DNA of 64,000 nucleotides from Betaproteobacteria bacterium SCN2 (GTDB taxonomy: Bacteria; Pseudomonadota; Gammaproteobacteria; Burkholderiales; Thiobacillaceae). Positions 33,086-41,740 of the stretch are shown piece by piece. The notes beneath the pieces were generated by a model, which was not told the DNA's origin, did not search any database, and was given only the letters and a program-made list of their open reading frames with translations. Numbering within the stretch: the stretch's first letter is position 1; each line of letters starts with the position of its first letter. Position numbers and translations under genes: made by a program. The stretch lies in contig WBSG01000004.1 in assembly GCA_008923285.1 (NCBI GenBank), forward strand, positions 1 through 64,000. The letters run 5' to 3'.

Positions 33086-33619
33086 ATGCGCATTGCCATT
33101 TCGCTCATTGCCGTCGGCCTGATCGCCGTTCCTGCCATCGCAGCCGATGCGCCCGCGCGCAAATCTGGCCTGTGGGAAATCACCAGCCAGGCCAGTGCCG
33201 GCGGCCAGAAGATGCCCGGCACCACCATGCAGATGTGCATCGAGCAGGGCCGCGACGACGTCAGCAGCGATCCGCGCGAGGCCCGTCGGCAATGCTCGAA
33301 AATGGAGGTCAGGCGCAGCGGCGGCCAGATGACCATCGATTCGGTATGCAAGCACGAGCGCCACACCGTCACCGGCCGCACCGTGATCAGCGGCGACCTC
33401 GCCAGCAACTACCGCATGGAAAATACTTCCCGCTTCGAGCCGCCGATGAACGGCATGCAGACCATGTCGTCGACCATGACCGGAAAATGGCTGGGGCCCT
33501 GCAAGCCGGGGCAGAAGCACGGCAGCATGGTGATGCAGGGCATGGGGCCCGGCGGAATGAACATCGACCCGGAAATGATGAAGCGCATGCAGCAGATGCA
33601 GCAGCAGTACGGACGCTGA
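33086..33619 (+). CDS. DUF3617 exported protein
   Basis: A 177-residue secreted protein. The signal peptide ends at IAA (about residue 20). KSGLWEITSQ, MQMCIEQ and SVCKHERHTVTGRTVISGDL identify DUF3617. The C-terminus is Met/Gln-rich (PEMMKRMQQMQQQYGR). The family has no assigned function. GAGGAG precedes the start. It is followed 10 bp later by the DUF456 gene. Confidence 0.85.
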   Translation: MRIAISLIAVGLIAVPAIAADAPARKSGLWEITSQASAGGQKMPGTTMQMCIEQGRDDVSSDPREARRQCSKMEVRRSGGQMTIDSVCKHERHTVTGRTVISGDLASNYRMENTSRFEPPMNGMQTMSSTMTGKWLGPCKPGQKHGSMVMQGMGPGGMNIDPEMMKRMQQMQQQYGR

Positions 33620-33629
33620 AGCCGCAGGC

Positions 33630-34115
33630 ATGGAACTTCCCATCCTGCTCTGGCTGCTGGCCGCACTGCTGATCATCGCCGGCTTCGTCGGCCTCATCCT
33701 GCCGGCGCTGCCGGGCATCCCGCTGATTTATGCCGGCCTCGTCGTGCTGGCCTGGTCGGAGAACTTTGTCCATGTGGGCTGGATCACTCTCACCGTGCTG
33801 GGCGTGCTGGCGCTGCTGAGCTACGGCGTGGATCTGCTCGCGGCCTCGTTCGGCGCGAAACGCTTCGGCGCCTCGCCGCGCGCGGTATGGGGAGCAGCGC
33901 TGGGCGCGCTCGTCGGCCTCTTTTTCGGCCTCCCCGGCATCCTGCTCGGGCCCTTCGCCGGCGCCGTGATCGGCGAGTTCAGCGGCAAGGCATCGACGAA
34001 GGAAGCCATGCATGCAGGCCTGGGGGCGACGCTGGGGCTGGTGTTCGGCGCGCTGCTGAAAATCGCCCTCGCCTTCACCATGCTGGGGGTGTTCGTGATC
34101 GACCGCCTGATCTAG
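33630..34115 (+). CDS. DUF456 membrane protein
   Basis: A 161-residue membrane protein with DUF456 hallmarks: a glycine-rich start (IIAGFVGLILPALPGIPLIY), YGVDLLAASFGAKRFGAS, and GLPGILLGPFAGAVIGEF. It has four to five helices. The biochemical role is unknown. The stop overlaps the 3' end of the convergent gene by 4 bp. Confidence 0.88.
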   Translation: MELPILLWLLAALLIIAGFVGLILPALPGIPLIYAGLVVLAWSENFVHVGWITLTVLGVLALLSYGVDLLAASFGAKRFGASPRAVWGAALGALVGLFFGLPGILLGPFAGAVIGEFSGKASTKEAMHAGLGATLGLVFGALLKIALAFTMLGVFVIDRLI

Positions 34116-35290
34116 CGGCCGACCTGCGGCAGTGCAGCCGGGATTTCAGGCGCGGCCTTGCCCACGAGTTGCACCGACACGGTGTCGCAGCTTCTACCCG
34201 CCGCATGCTGCTGCCAGACTTCGCTCGTGGCGTAGGGCTCGCGCATGCGCGGGCTGGCCGAGTCGAGCGCAAACACGGCACACAGTTCGAATTCGGCCAG
34301 GCGCGCGCTGCCTGCCTCGCGCAGCGGCGTGACGATACGGTATGCATATTCGCTGCCGCTTTCCGGGTCGCGCATCGAGGCTGCGCAATAGGCGTACCGG
34401 CCTGATTTCCTCAACTGATCGAGCGATTCGGGAAGCTGCCCCAGGTCCTGCGCATGGCGTTCGATGCAACTGGACAGTTCGCCGAGATGTCTGGCCCGCT
34501 CCATGTCGAAAGCCTTTTTCCTCGCGCTATCGGGCGAGCCGGCCGCGTAGAAGCCGAGCAGGATGCCGAGCGCGACCATGCCGGCGACGGCCCCGCCGAT
34601 CTTGCGGAAGACGCTTTGCGGAATGTCCCTGTGGTACTGGATTTTCCTGCGCTCCAGGTAGTAGAACCCGAAGATGACGCCGGCGATGGCCAGGATGACG
34701 AGCGCCTTCAGCAGGAAGCGCACCGAGGTTTCGCCCTGCAGCAGCTTGAACAGCACGGCGATGAGATCGCCGACGATGGTCACCGCGGCGACGAGCAGCA
34801 CGATGTAGGTCAGCCACCGCGACAGGCGCGACTCGATGCGGCCTTCATCCTCGCGGTATTTGCGGAACCAGATGCGCATCGCGGCGTAATACAGCGGAAA
34901 GCCGATGAGCAGCGAGGCGATGGCGTAGTGAATCGAGCGCGTCGAGGCCCAGTCGCCCATGCTTGCCAGCTCGGCCAGCGGGTCGGGAAAGTGCCTGTTG
35001 ATGACCTGAAAATACAGCGTGCCGAGGGCGACGGCGACGATGCCGAGCACGATGAAGGAAAAGAAATTGATGACGACGTCTACGGCGGAGGATTTGCGCG
35101 CGAGCGCCGGGCGGTTGCCCGCTGCCGGCAGCGGGATGCCGAGCGCGATCAGGCCGTCGCGGTAGGCGGCATCTGCCTCCTCCTCCGACCAGCCGACCGC
35201 GAGCAGCTCCTCGCGGATTTCCGCCCGGGAAAGCCCGGCCCTGATGCGGTCCTCGACATAGGCGGCGACGGGTTTGCTGTTTTCTGCCAT
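34112..35290 (-). CDS. DUF5671-like multi-helix membrane protein
   Basis: A 392-residue protein. Residues 1-50 form a UBA-like/SHOCT-like helical domain (VEDRIRAGLSRAEIREELLA, GWSEEEADAAYRDG). About five transmembrane helices follow in residues 68-260 (VDVVINFFSFIVLGIVAVAL opens the first). An extracytoplasmic C-terminal domain has paired Cys (LSSCIERHAQDL, AYCAASMRD, CAVFA). This layout matches membrane proteins annotated DUF5671. The function is unknown. Confidence 0.7.
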   Translation of the reverse strand: MAENSKPVAAYVEDRIRAGLSRAEIREELLAVGWSEEEADAAYRDGLIALGIPLPAAGNRPALARKSSAVDVVINFFSFIVLGIVAVALGTLYFQVINRHFPDPLAELASMGDWASTRSIHYAIASLLIGFPLYYAAMRIWFRKYREDEGRIESRLSRWLTYIVLLVAAVTIVGDLIAVLFKLLQGETSVRFLLKALVILAIAGVIFGFYYLERRKIQYHRDIPQSVFRKIGGAVAGMVALGILLGFYAAGSPDSARKKAFDMERARHLGELSSCIERHAQDLGQLPESLDQLRKSGRYAYCAASMRDPESGSEYAYRIVTPLREAGSARLAEFELCAVFALDSASPRMREPYATSEVWQQHAAGRSCDTVSVQLVGKAAPEIPAALPQVGR

Positions 35291-35411
35291 GCGCGGATTA
35301 TTGATGCATTCCGCTCAAAAAAACAGGTCCGGCTGAACCTTGGCGCATGCCGCCTGTCGGAAAAGGGGCAACGGACCGTACAAGCCATCCAGTCCCGGGA
35401 GAAAAGCAACC

Positions 35412-35993
35412 ATGCACACAGCAGCATTGTCTGGCGCACCAATCATCAAGCACCGCCGGCTGGCAGCTGCCATCGTACTGGCCGCGTTCGCCTGCCTGCC
35501 GCCGGCGTCGCACGCCACGGACGACTCGCGCGTCATCGCGATCGGCGTGCTCGGCCACGACCAGGGCCCTGCGAGCGACCACCATGAGCACGGCATCGAC
35601 CTCAACCTGGAAGTGCAGTTCGCGCCGCTCGACTTCTGGGGGACGCCGCGCCCGCACCTTGGGGCGACGCTCAATTTCATCGGCGACACCAGCGTGGCCT
35701 ATGCCGGCCTCACTTTCCCGGTGTATCGCCACAAGAACTGGCTGCTGGACGGCTTCATCAGCGCTGTCGCGCACGACGGCCCCCTGCACAAGGACCGCGA
35801 AGGCTGCCGGCGGGACAGCGACTGCGGCTACGGCGTGCGCGTGATGCCGCGCTTCGGACTGGAACTGGGCTATCGCCTGAACGACAAGTCGGCCATCTCG
35901 GTGTTCTACGACCACATGTCACACTACTGGATCATCGACGCCGAGAACGAAGGCCTCGAGCACACCGGCCTGCGCTACCTGTTCAGCTTTTGA
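35412..35993 (+). CDS. pagL: PagL-family lipid A 3-O-deacylase
   Basis: A 193-residue outer-membrane beta-barrel enzyme that removes the 3-O-acyl chain of lipid A. It has a signal peptide ending near SHA (residue 33) and eight short amphipathic strands. The His-x-Ser catalytic motif lies in FYDHMSHYWI near the C-terminus, with an acidic residue (ENEGLEH) behind it. It ends in Phe (YLFSF), as outer-membrane proteins do. The convergent MFS gene overlaps its 3' end by 19 bp. Confidence 0.88.
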   Translation: MHTAALSGAPIIKHRRLAAAIVLAAFACLPPASHATDDSRVIAIGVLGHDQGPASDHHEHGIDLNLEVQFAPLDFWGTPRPHLGATLNFIGDTSVAYAGLTFPVYRHKNWLLDGFISAVAHDGPLHKDREGCRRDSDCGYGVRVMPRFGLELGYRLNDKSAISVFYDHMSHYWIIDAENEGLEHTGLRYLFSF

Positions 35994-37186
35994 GGCGGAT
36001 GCGCCCTGGCGGGCCGGCGACCGCCAAGGCCCAGGACGACCACCACGGCGGCAGCGGCAAGGATCGCCGCCAGCAGCATGAACGCTTCGCCATAGCCGGC
36101 GACCACCACCATCCAGCCGGTCAGCACCGGGCCGATCGACTGACCGACATCCATCACCGTGCGCAACACGCCCATGGACGAGCCGAAGCGGCCGTCGCGG
36201 GTAAGGTCCGCGACCAGCGCGGCGGTGGACGAGGTGACCGTGGCAAAACCCAGGCCGAACGCGAGGCTGAGCAGCGAGAGTCCGACGAAGCCCGACATAA
36301 AGGGCAGCAGCGCAATGCTGGCCGAGCCGACCAGCAGCCCCGGCACGATGACCCGCCTGCGCCCCACCCGGTCCGACACGCGCCCCATCAGCGGCTTCAT
36401 GAACACGATGCTGACGAGTTGCACGCCGAGGATGATGCCGATCTGCCAGGCCGGGATGCCGAGGGAAGCGGCATACAGCGCAAGAAAGGCCTCGATCGCG
36501 CCGAACGCCAGGTACTGCGCCGCTTCAACCAAGCTCACCAGCATGATGCCGCGGTCGCGCAAAACCGTCATGAGGCTTTTCCAGAAATGCGGTCTTTCCG
36601 CATTCTGTTTTTTTCCTGGCGCGGAGTCGCGCAGGAACATGCCGGCCGCCAGCGCGAGCACGCCACTCACGGCGCAGGCGACGTAGACCGCGCCGAAACT
36701 TGCCATCGAAATCAGCGCGCCGCCGAGAAAGGGTGCGACGGAACGTCCGACGATGGTGATCGAGGAGTAGGTTGACAGCCGTGCCGCGCGGTCGGCGGTG
36801 TAATGTCCGGCGATGGCGGCGGTGGCGACGGTGCCGAAGATGGCGGTTGCGAAGCCGTGATAGAAGCGCACCGCCATCAGCTGCCAGGCGCTGTCGACGA
36901 AGAGATAGAGGAACGGCGCGGTCGCGAAGACGAACAGCGAGGCGAGCAGCACGCGCCGGTGGCCGAGAAAGTCAGACAGCGCGCCGGCGGGAAAGCTGAC
37001 GAGGATGCCGGGGATGGTGGAGGCGATGACGATCCAGCCGATTTCCGCCGGCGTCGCGCCGAGCGATTCGGCGAACAGCGGCAGCACTGGCGTCTTCGAC
37101 ATGGTCGAGCTCAGGATGGCGAGCCCGCCGGTCAGCGCGATGAGGACAAAAAAGGAGAGCTGGAAGGTTCTGGTGTTGTCAGACAT
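35975..37186 (-). CDS. Major facilitator superfamily transporter
   Basis: A 403-residue inner-membrane transporter with twelve predicted helices. The loop 2-3 motif is GALSDFLGHRRVLL and its second-half counterpart is GRVSDRVGRRRVIV. It resembles drug/metabolite exporters of the 12-helix type. The substrate cannot be named. A 26-bp palindrome lies directly upstream of the start codon. Confidence 0.9.
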   Translation of the reverse strand: MSDNTRTFQLSFFVLIALTGGLAILSSTMSKTPVLPLFAESLGATPAEIGWIVIASTIPGILVSFPAGALSDFLGHRRVLLASLFVFATAPFLYLFVDSAWQLMAVRFYHGFATAIFGTVATAAIAGHYTADRAARLSTYSSITIVGRSVAPFLGGALISMASFGAVYVACAVSGVLALAAGMFLRDSAPGKKQNAERPHFWKSLMTVLRDRGIMLVSLVEAAQYLAFGAIEAFLALYAASLGIPAWQIGIILGVQLVSIVFMKPLMGRVSDRVGRRRVIVPGLLVGSASIALLPFMSGFVGLSLLSLAFGLGFATVTSSTAALVADLTRDGRFGSSMGVLRTVMDVGQSIGPVLTGWMVVVAGYGEAFMLLAAILAAAAVVVVLGLGGRRPARAHPPQKLNR

Positions 37187-37188
37187 GC

Positions 37189-37214
37189 ATCGGTCCGGGA
37201 AAACCCGGACCGAT
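37189..37214. repeat. Perfect palindrome between the MFS and GlcG-like genes
   Basis: ATCGGTCCGGG-AAAA-CCCGGACCGAT is an 11-bp perfect stem with an A4 loop, starting 3 bp from the MFS start codon. It has no T-run, so an operator or an RNA hairpin covering the ribosome binding region is as likely as a terminator. Confidence 0.75.
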
Positions 37215-37235
37215 TATGTCACAGGACAGAAAACC

Positions 37236-37739
37236 TCAGAGCGCGGCGGTCTCGAGCTCGAACTCGATCTTCTTGATGCCGTCGATGGCGCAGGCCTCGT
37301 CCTGTTCGCCGGTGGCGGCACCCGACACGCCGACCGCACCGACGATGTTGCCGGCCGCCTGGATTGGCACGCCGCCGGCGGAGAACACCAGGCCATCGAC
37401 CTTGCCGACCGAGAATGGCTGGGTGAAGCGGTCGCTCATGGCCGAGGTGCTGGCATTGAAGTTGACTGCGGTATAGGCCTTCTGGCGGCTGACTTCGAGG
37501 GTCACGCGCGGTGCCAGGGTGTCGCGCAGCACCACCATGGCATCGCCGCTGCGGTCGACCACGGTAACGCCGATCTGGATGCCCTGCTTGCGGCAGGACT
37601 CCATGGCGCCCTGGGCAAGCTTCTCGGCGGCTTCCACGGTGAGGCGCGGGATCTTCACGATGACCGGCGCTTCCGCGGCCATGACAGGAGTTGCGAGCAC
37701 GGCGGCGCAGGCGGCCGCGGCAATGGAAAATTTCCGCAT
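37236..37739 (-). CDS. GlcG/HbpS-like (DUF336) exported haem-binding-type protein
   Basis: A 167-residue secreted protein with a signal peptide ending at VMA-AEA (about residue 22). The GlcG/HbpS domain shows VTVVDRSGDAMVVLRDTLAP, FTQPFSVGKVDGLVFSAGGV and IVGAVGVSGA. Members of this family bind haem or cobalamin-like ligands or accompany glycolate metabolism. The exact role is unknown here. It runs in the same direction as the MFS gene, 49 bp apart. Confidence 0.85.
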   Translation of the reverse strand: MRKFSIAAAACAAVLATPVMAAEAPVIVKIPRLTVEAAEKLAQGAMESCRKQGIQIGVTVVDRSGDAMVVLRDTLAPRVTLEVSRQKAYTAVNFNASTSAMSDRFTQPFSVGKVDGLVFSAGGVPIQAAGNIVGAVGVSGAATGEQDEACAIDGIKKIEFELETAAL

Positions 37740-37879
37740 GAATTGTTTCCTCCGACATTGGGTTAATATTGAAACGGCTGCCGCAAGACGGCGCTTGCGA
37801 CATTCAAGCATTGATTCGCGCGCAGTCAAAAGATTCCACGGCCGGGAAAACCCGTCCTTCACGAGCCCAGGGAGGCCGC

Positions 37880-38134
37880 ATGAACACGAAAAACCTTATC
37901 GCCGCCGGGCTGCTGCTGGCGCTCCTGGGCTGCAGCAAGCTGACGCTGGAAAACTACAACAAGATCGAGCCGGGCATGAGCTTCGACGAAGTCACCGGGC
38001 TTATCGGCCAGCCCGACAAGTGCGACGACGTGATGGGCGTGCGCAACTGCAGCTGGGGCGACGAAAAGCGTTCCATCAACGTGACCTTCGCCGGTAGCAA
38101 GGTGCTGCTGTTCTCCTCCAGCAACCTCAAGTAG
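37880..38134 (+). CDS. Small SmpA/OmlA-like lipoprotein
   Basis: An 84-residue lipoprotein (LLGC lipobox, Cys18). The body reads NYNKIEPGMSFDEVTGLIGQ and is the BamE/SmpA-like (DUF3862) fold: a helix followed by a beta sheet with two Cys (KCDDVMGVRNCSWGD) that probably form a disulfide. It is too short to be BamE itself. It is followed 5 bp later by a flavin-reductase-like gene. Confidence 0.78.
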   Translation: MNTKNLIAAGLLLALLGCSKLTLENYNKIEPGMSFDEVTGLIGQPDKCDDVMGVRNCSWGDEKRSINVTFAGSKVLLFSSSNLK

Positions 38135-38139
38135 CCGGC

Positions 38140-38676
38140 ATGGCCAGGCGCTCGCTGCCGCTCTCGCGGGTCTACGGCCTGCTCGAGCCGGGGCCGGTGG
38201 TGCTGATCAGCGTCGCTGGCAGGGAGGGTGCGAACATCATGACCCAGTCCTGGCACACCATGATGGAATTCGAGCCGCCGCTGGTGGGCTGCGTGATCAG
38301 CGGCCGCAATTACAGCTTCGACATCCTGCGCAAGACGCGCGAATGCGTGATCAACATCCCGGCCCTGGAGCTGGCGGATGCCGTCGTGAAATGCGGCAAC
38401 CTCTCCGGCAGCAAGACCGACAAGTTCGCGGCCTGCGGCCTCACCCCGGCGCCCGCCAGGCTGGTGAAGGCGCCGCTCATCGCCGAATGCCACGCCAACC
38501 TCGAATGCCGGGTTTACGACACCCGCCTGGTCAACCAGTACAACTTCTTCGTGCTCGAAGTCGTCAAAGCCTGGATCGACCCCGGGGTAAAGAATCCGCG
38601 CACCCTGCACCATCGCGGCAGGGGCGCCTTCATGGTGGCAGGCGAAACCGTCAGGCTGTCTTCACGCGCCAGATGA
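38140..38676 (+). CDS. Flavin reductase-like (FMN-binding split barrel) protein
   Basis: A 178-residue FMN-binding protein of the flavin reductase/DIM6 family. Motifs are GPVVLISVAGREGANIMTQS, PPLVGCVISGRNYSFDILRK, ECVINIPALEL and GSKTDKFAACGLTP. It probably transfers electrons from NAD(P)H to flavin or acts as a flavin-dependent oxidoreductase. The partner is unknown. It lies 5 bp downstream of the lipoprotein gene. Confidence 0.88.
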   Translation: MARRSLPLSRVYGLLEPGPVVLISVAGREGANIMTQSWHTMMEFEPPLVGCVISGRNYSFDILRKTRECVINIPALELADAVVKCGNLSGSKTDKFAACGLTPAPARLVKAPLIAECHANLECRVYDTRLVNQYNFFVLEVVKAWIDPGVKNPRTLHHRGRGAFMVAGETVRLSSRAR

Positions 38677-38743
38677 TTCTGGCTAGGGGTGGCGAACCCC
38701 GGGCAGCGCTATAATGGCTGGACCACCCGCCCAGTCAGCATTC

Positions 38744-39646
38744 ATGCCTGATACCGACAAGCCCTTGTTTTCCGCAGAGGAAATCAGCGAGATGCCGCAC
38801 CGCCTCGACGAGGCCATGCAGTGGCATCTGGCCTGGAGCCAGCGCCTGCTGCGCTGTGCCCTGCTCGGCGAGCCGCCAGCGGAAGACATGCTGCAAACCA
38901 ACGCTCACGAACTGTGCGAATTCGGTCGCTGGTTCGTGCCTACCTCCGAACGCCTGTCCAAGCTGGAACCGGTGTGCGTGCACAACCTCGATTCCGCCCA
39001 CAGCAACATGCACCGCGCGGTGCGCGAGCTGTACCTGGCCGCGCTCGAAGGCAGGCAGGCCGACTCGTACTGGTTCGAGGCCTTCGAGCTCAACCAGGCC
39101 GCCATGGTGCACGAGCTGGCCCTGCTCAAGGAGCAGTTCGTGCGTTCGGGCGCACAGTCCGACCCCCTCACCGGACTGCCGCTGCGCCATGGCCTGCACA
39201 CCCTGTTCGCCGTCCGCCAAACCGACGCCGAGCGAAACGGCAACGGCGTGTTCGTCGCCCTCATCGATGCCGACAATTTCAAGAAAATCAATGACAGCCA
39301 CGGCCACGCGGTCGGCGACGCCGCGCTGGTTCACCTCGCCCGGCTTCTGAAGAGCGCCCTGCGCGGCAACGATCATCTGCTGCGTTATGGCGGCGAGGAA
39401 TTCATGCTGGTATTTCTGGGCGTGGATGACGAGGCCGCCGCCAACGTTGCCGAGCGCCTGCTCGATCTTGTACGCGCCAACCCCATGCTGCTGCCGGATG
39501 GCCAGGCCCTGCCACTGACCATTTCCGTGGGCATGACCCGTGCACTCCCGCACGACAGCCTGGAAAGCGCCATTCGGCGCGCGGACGTGGCGCTTTATCA
39601 GGCCAAGCGCTTCGGCCGCAACCGCCTGGAGTGGGCGCTGGACTGA
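38744..39646 (+). CDS. CZB-GGDEF diguanylate cyclase (DgcZ-like)
   Basis: A 300-residue soluble diguanylate cyclase with the architecture of E. coli DgcZ. The N-terminal CZB domain has candidate zinc ligands H28, C58 (CEFGRWF), H86 and H90, whose spacing (30, 28, 4) is close to that of DgcZ. The GGDEF domain has an intact GGEEF (LRYGGEEFMLVF) and IDADNFKKINDSHGHAVGD. Zinc is expected to inhibit activity. A TATAAT at 38710 with no good -35 is a possible promoter. Confidence 0.9.
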   Translation: MPDTDKPLFSAEEISEMPHRLDEAMQWHLAWSQRLLRCALLGEPPAEDMLQTNAHELCEFGRWFVPTSERLSKLEPVCVHNLDSAHSNMHRAVRELYLAALEGRQADSYWFEAFELNQAAMVHELALLKEQFVRSGAQSDPLTGLPLRHGLHTLFAVRQTDAERNGNGVFVALIDADNFKKINDSHGHAVGDAALVHLARLLKSALRGNDHLLRYGGEEFMLVFLGVDDEAAANVAERLLDLVRANPMLLPDGQALPLTISVGMTRALPHDSLESAIRRADVALYQAKRFGRNRLEWALD

Positions 39647-39671
39647 TGCTGGCGGCGCTGTGCTAGCCATC

Positions 39672-40286
39672 ATGCCGAAGTTCAAGTCTTGCCTGCGCGC
39701 CTGCCCATTGCTGCTGCTCATCCTGCTCGCCGCCTGCAGCACGCCGACGGTGGTGCGCACCGCACCGCATGCGAAGCCTGCCGCCGAAAAATCGCATGCG
39801 CCATCACATGCGCTGGGCGAGCCCGCCGCGAACGAAGCCGTCATCGTCATCAACAACAATGCCGGGCCCGGCACCCATGCCGGCATCTTCGCCGGCCCGC
39901 GCCTGAACGACCCGGCCGGTAGCTACGTAGGCACGCGCTCGATGGACAAGAACTGGCCGGGGCCAAGCCTGGCGGACTATGTCGAATACCAGAAAGAGGA
40001 CGGCGACAAAATCCAGATCTACCGCTTCAGGCTGTCGCCGGCCGACTTCGCGGCCCTGGACATGCGCATGGCCGCAGCCGGGCCAACGCCACCGCTGTTC
40101 TGCGCAGTGGCGGTGCAGAACTTCATTGCCGGGCTAGGCCCGTTCAAGGCCATACCCAGCGTCGGCTGGGCCACGCCGGCCGGGCTGGCCGAACTGCTCG
40201 ACCAGCTCGTCGACAAGCGCATCGCCGCAGGCGAGTGCATCCTCGCCGACAACCAGCCCTGTACAAGGCTTGCGCCCGGACTGTAA
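39672..40286 (+). CDS. Predicted lipoprotein of unknown function
   Basis: A 204-residue lipoprotein with lipobox LAAC (Cys22) after MPKFKSCLRACPLLLLILLA. The mature part begins with a His/Ala/Pro linker and continues as a globular domain (VIVINNNAGPGTHAGIFAGP, CAVAVQNFIAGLGPF, ECILADNQPC). The NNAGPGTHAGIF segment recalls NlpC/P60-like or capsular lipoproteins but is not diagnostic. It lies 25 bp after the cyclase gene. Confidence 0.7.
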   Translation: MPKFKSCLRACPLLLLILLAACSTPTVVRTAPHAKPAAEKSHAPSHALGEPAANEAVIVINNNAGPGTHAGIFAGPRLNDPAGSYVGTRSMDKNWPGPSLADYVEYQKEDGDKIQIYRFRLSPADFAALDMRMAAAGPTPPLFCAVAVQNFIAGLGPFKAIPSVGWATPAGLAELLDQLVDKRIAAGECILADNQPCTRLAPGL

Positions 40287-40295
40287 GCGCGAGAC

Positions 40296-40742
40296 ATGAC
40301 GCAACCAGGCCCCCAGGAGCACCCCCGGCACCCGATCGAGAACCTGCCTCTCCCGGGGGGCGAGGCCTGCCCGGCCACGCCCTGGTGGCGCAACTGGAAG
40401 ATCATGCTGCCGCTGTGGCTGGTGATCGCCGCGCTGGTCTGGCTGGGCCTGCACTACGAGGTCGACACCAGCGTCATCGCCGGCGGAGTGGTGGTCATCG
40501 GCATCCTGTCGAATGCCTTCGCCTGGCTGGTCGGCATCATTGCCCTGGTGCCGGTGATCGGCCCGCTGGTCGTGAAGGTGCTGTCGATCGGCTTCATCTG
40601 GCTGCTCAATGCCGTAGGCTACCTCGTCGCCTACGTCGCCATCCGCCGCGGCTACTCGAAGGACGTGCTCACCTACCGCGGCCTCACCATCGCGCTCATC
40701 GTCGGCATCGTCATCGGCTACGTGCTGGGGAAATTGATCTAG
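40296..40742 (+). CDS. Small membrane protein, unknown family
   Basis: A 148-residue protein with a Pro-rich cytosolic N-terminus and about four transmembrane helices (WKIMLPLWLVIAALVWLGL onward, ending IALIVGIVIGYVLGKLI). It lies 9 bp after the lipoprotein gene, so the two are probably co-transcribed. No motif suggests a reaction. Confidence 0.68.
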   Translation: MTQPGPQEHPRHPIENLPLPGGEACPATPWWRNWKIMLPLWLVIAALVWLGLHYEVDTSVIAGGVVVIGILSNAFAWLVGIIALVPVIGPLVVKVLSIGFIWLLNAVGYLVAYVAIRRGYSKDVLTYRGLTIALIVGIVIGYVLGKLI

Positions 40743-40744
40743 GC

Positions 40745-40844
40745 GTTAGCAACCAGGGGCCCGCAATCAGGCAATGCGCTTCGCGCCTTGAATGAATTTG
40801 GCGCGGCCTTTCCTGACCCCTGGCCCCTGACCTTCGTTGCTAAC
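40745..40844. repeat. 100-bp element bounded by GTTAGCAAC/GTTGCTAAC inverted repeats
   Basis: GTTAGCAACCAGGGGCC at the left and GGCCCCTGACCTTCGTTGCT at the right form terminal inverted repeats of 9 bp, then an internal GGGGCC/GGCCCC pair, with a 6-base insertion in the right arm. It lies between convergent genes and contains the stop codon of the pirin gene. It may be a small MITE-like element or a long terminator stem. Confidence 0.5.
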
Positions 40845-41697
40845 TTCCCGTCATCGCCGCCTTCTTCTTCACCAGCTGACCGCTCTGGTATTCGCGGAAG
40901 GCGAGTTCGATCTCCGCGCGCGTGTTCATGACGAAGGGACCATACTGCACCACTTCCTCGCCGATGGGCTTGCCCGCCACGCAGATGAAGCGTGCGCCAT
41001 CCGGCCCGGCGGCGACGCGAATCTCGTCGCCTTCGCCCAGCACGGCCAGACTGTGCTGCGGCAGATCGCCGCCGTCGCTGCCAGCACTGCCCGCATAGAC
41101 ATAGACAAAGGCTGCGTAGCCGCCGGCCAGCGGCAGGACGAACTCGGCACCGGCCTCGAGCGCGACGTCGAGATAGTGCATGTCGGTGTTGGGGTCGTCG
41201 ATGACCCCGCGTTGGCCGGCATAGCGACCCGACAGCAGGCGCACGCGCACTGCCCCGTCAACGATCTCGGGGATCGCCTGCGGCGAGAATTCCTGGTAGG
41301 CCGGGTCGGACATCTTTTCCGCTGCCGGCAGGTTGATCCACAACTGGAAGCCGCGCATGAGGCCATCGGTCTGCTGCGGCATTTCGGAATGGATCACGCC
41401 GCTTGCCGCCTTCATCCACTGCGCGCCGCCCGAACGCAGGTCGCCGCGGTTACCCATGCTGTCCTGGTGCTGCATGTGGCCGTCCAGCATGTAGGTGAAG
41501 GTGATGAAGCCGCGGTGCGGATGCGATGGAAAGCCGGCGATGTATTCGTCCGGGTCGTTGCTGCCGAAGTGGTCGAGCATCAGAAACGGGTCGAGGTTCC
41601 TCAGCGCCGGCGTGCCGATGGTGCGATGCACGGTGACCCCGGCGCCTTCGGTGATCTCGGCGGCGCGAACGAGCTGACTGATTTTGCGGATTGCCAT
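40840..41697 (-). CDS. Pirin family protein
   Basis: A 285-residue double-cupin protein. The metal-binding His motif of the N-terminal cupin is FPSHPHRGFITFTYMLDG, with VIHSEMPQ following. Pirins can oxidise flavonoids such as quercetin or act as redox-sensing cofactors. Here it stands next to azoR and a divergent LysR regulator, a common quinone/electrophile-response arrangement. The gap to azoR is 43 bp. Confidence 0.93.
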   Translation of the reverse strand: MAIRKISQLVRAAEITEGAGVTVHRTIGTPALRNLDPFLMLDHFGSNDPDEYIAGFPSHPHRGFITFTYMLDGHMQHQDSMGNRGDLRSGGAQWMKAASGVIHSEMPQQTDGLMRGFQLWINLPAAEKMSDPAYQEFSPQAIPEIVDGAVRVRLLSGRYAGQRGVIDDPNTDMHYLDVALEAGAEFVLPLAGGYAAFVYVYAGSAGSDGGDLPQHSLAVLGEGDEIRVAAGPDGARFICVAGKPIGEEVVQYGPFVMNTRAEIELAFREYQSGQLVKKKAAMTGS

Positions 41698-41740
41698 GAT
41701 TCCCTCCTGGATATGAGTAGCCGGCATTGCTGCCACAAGA

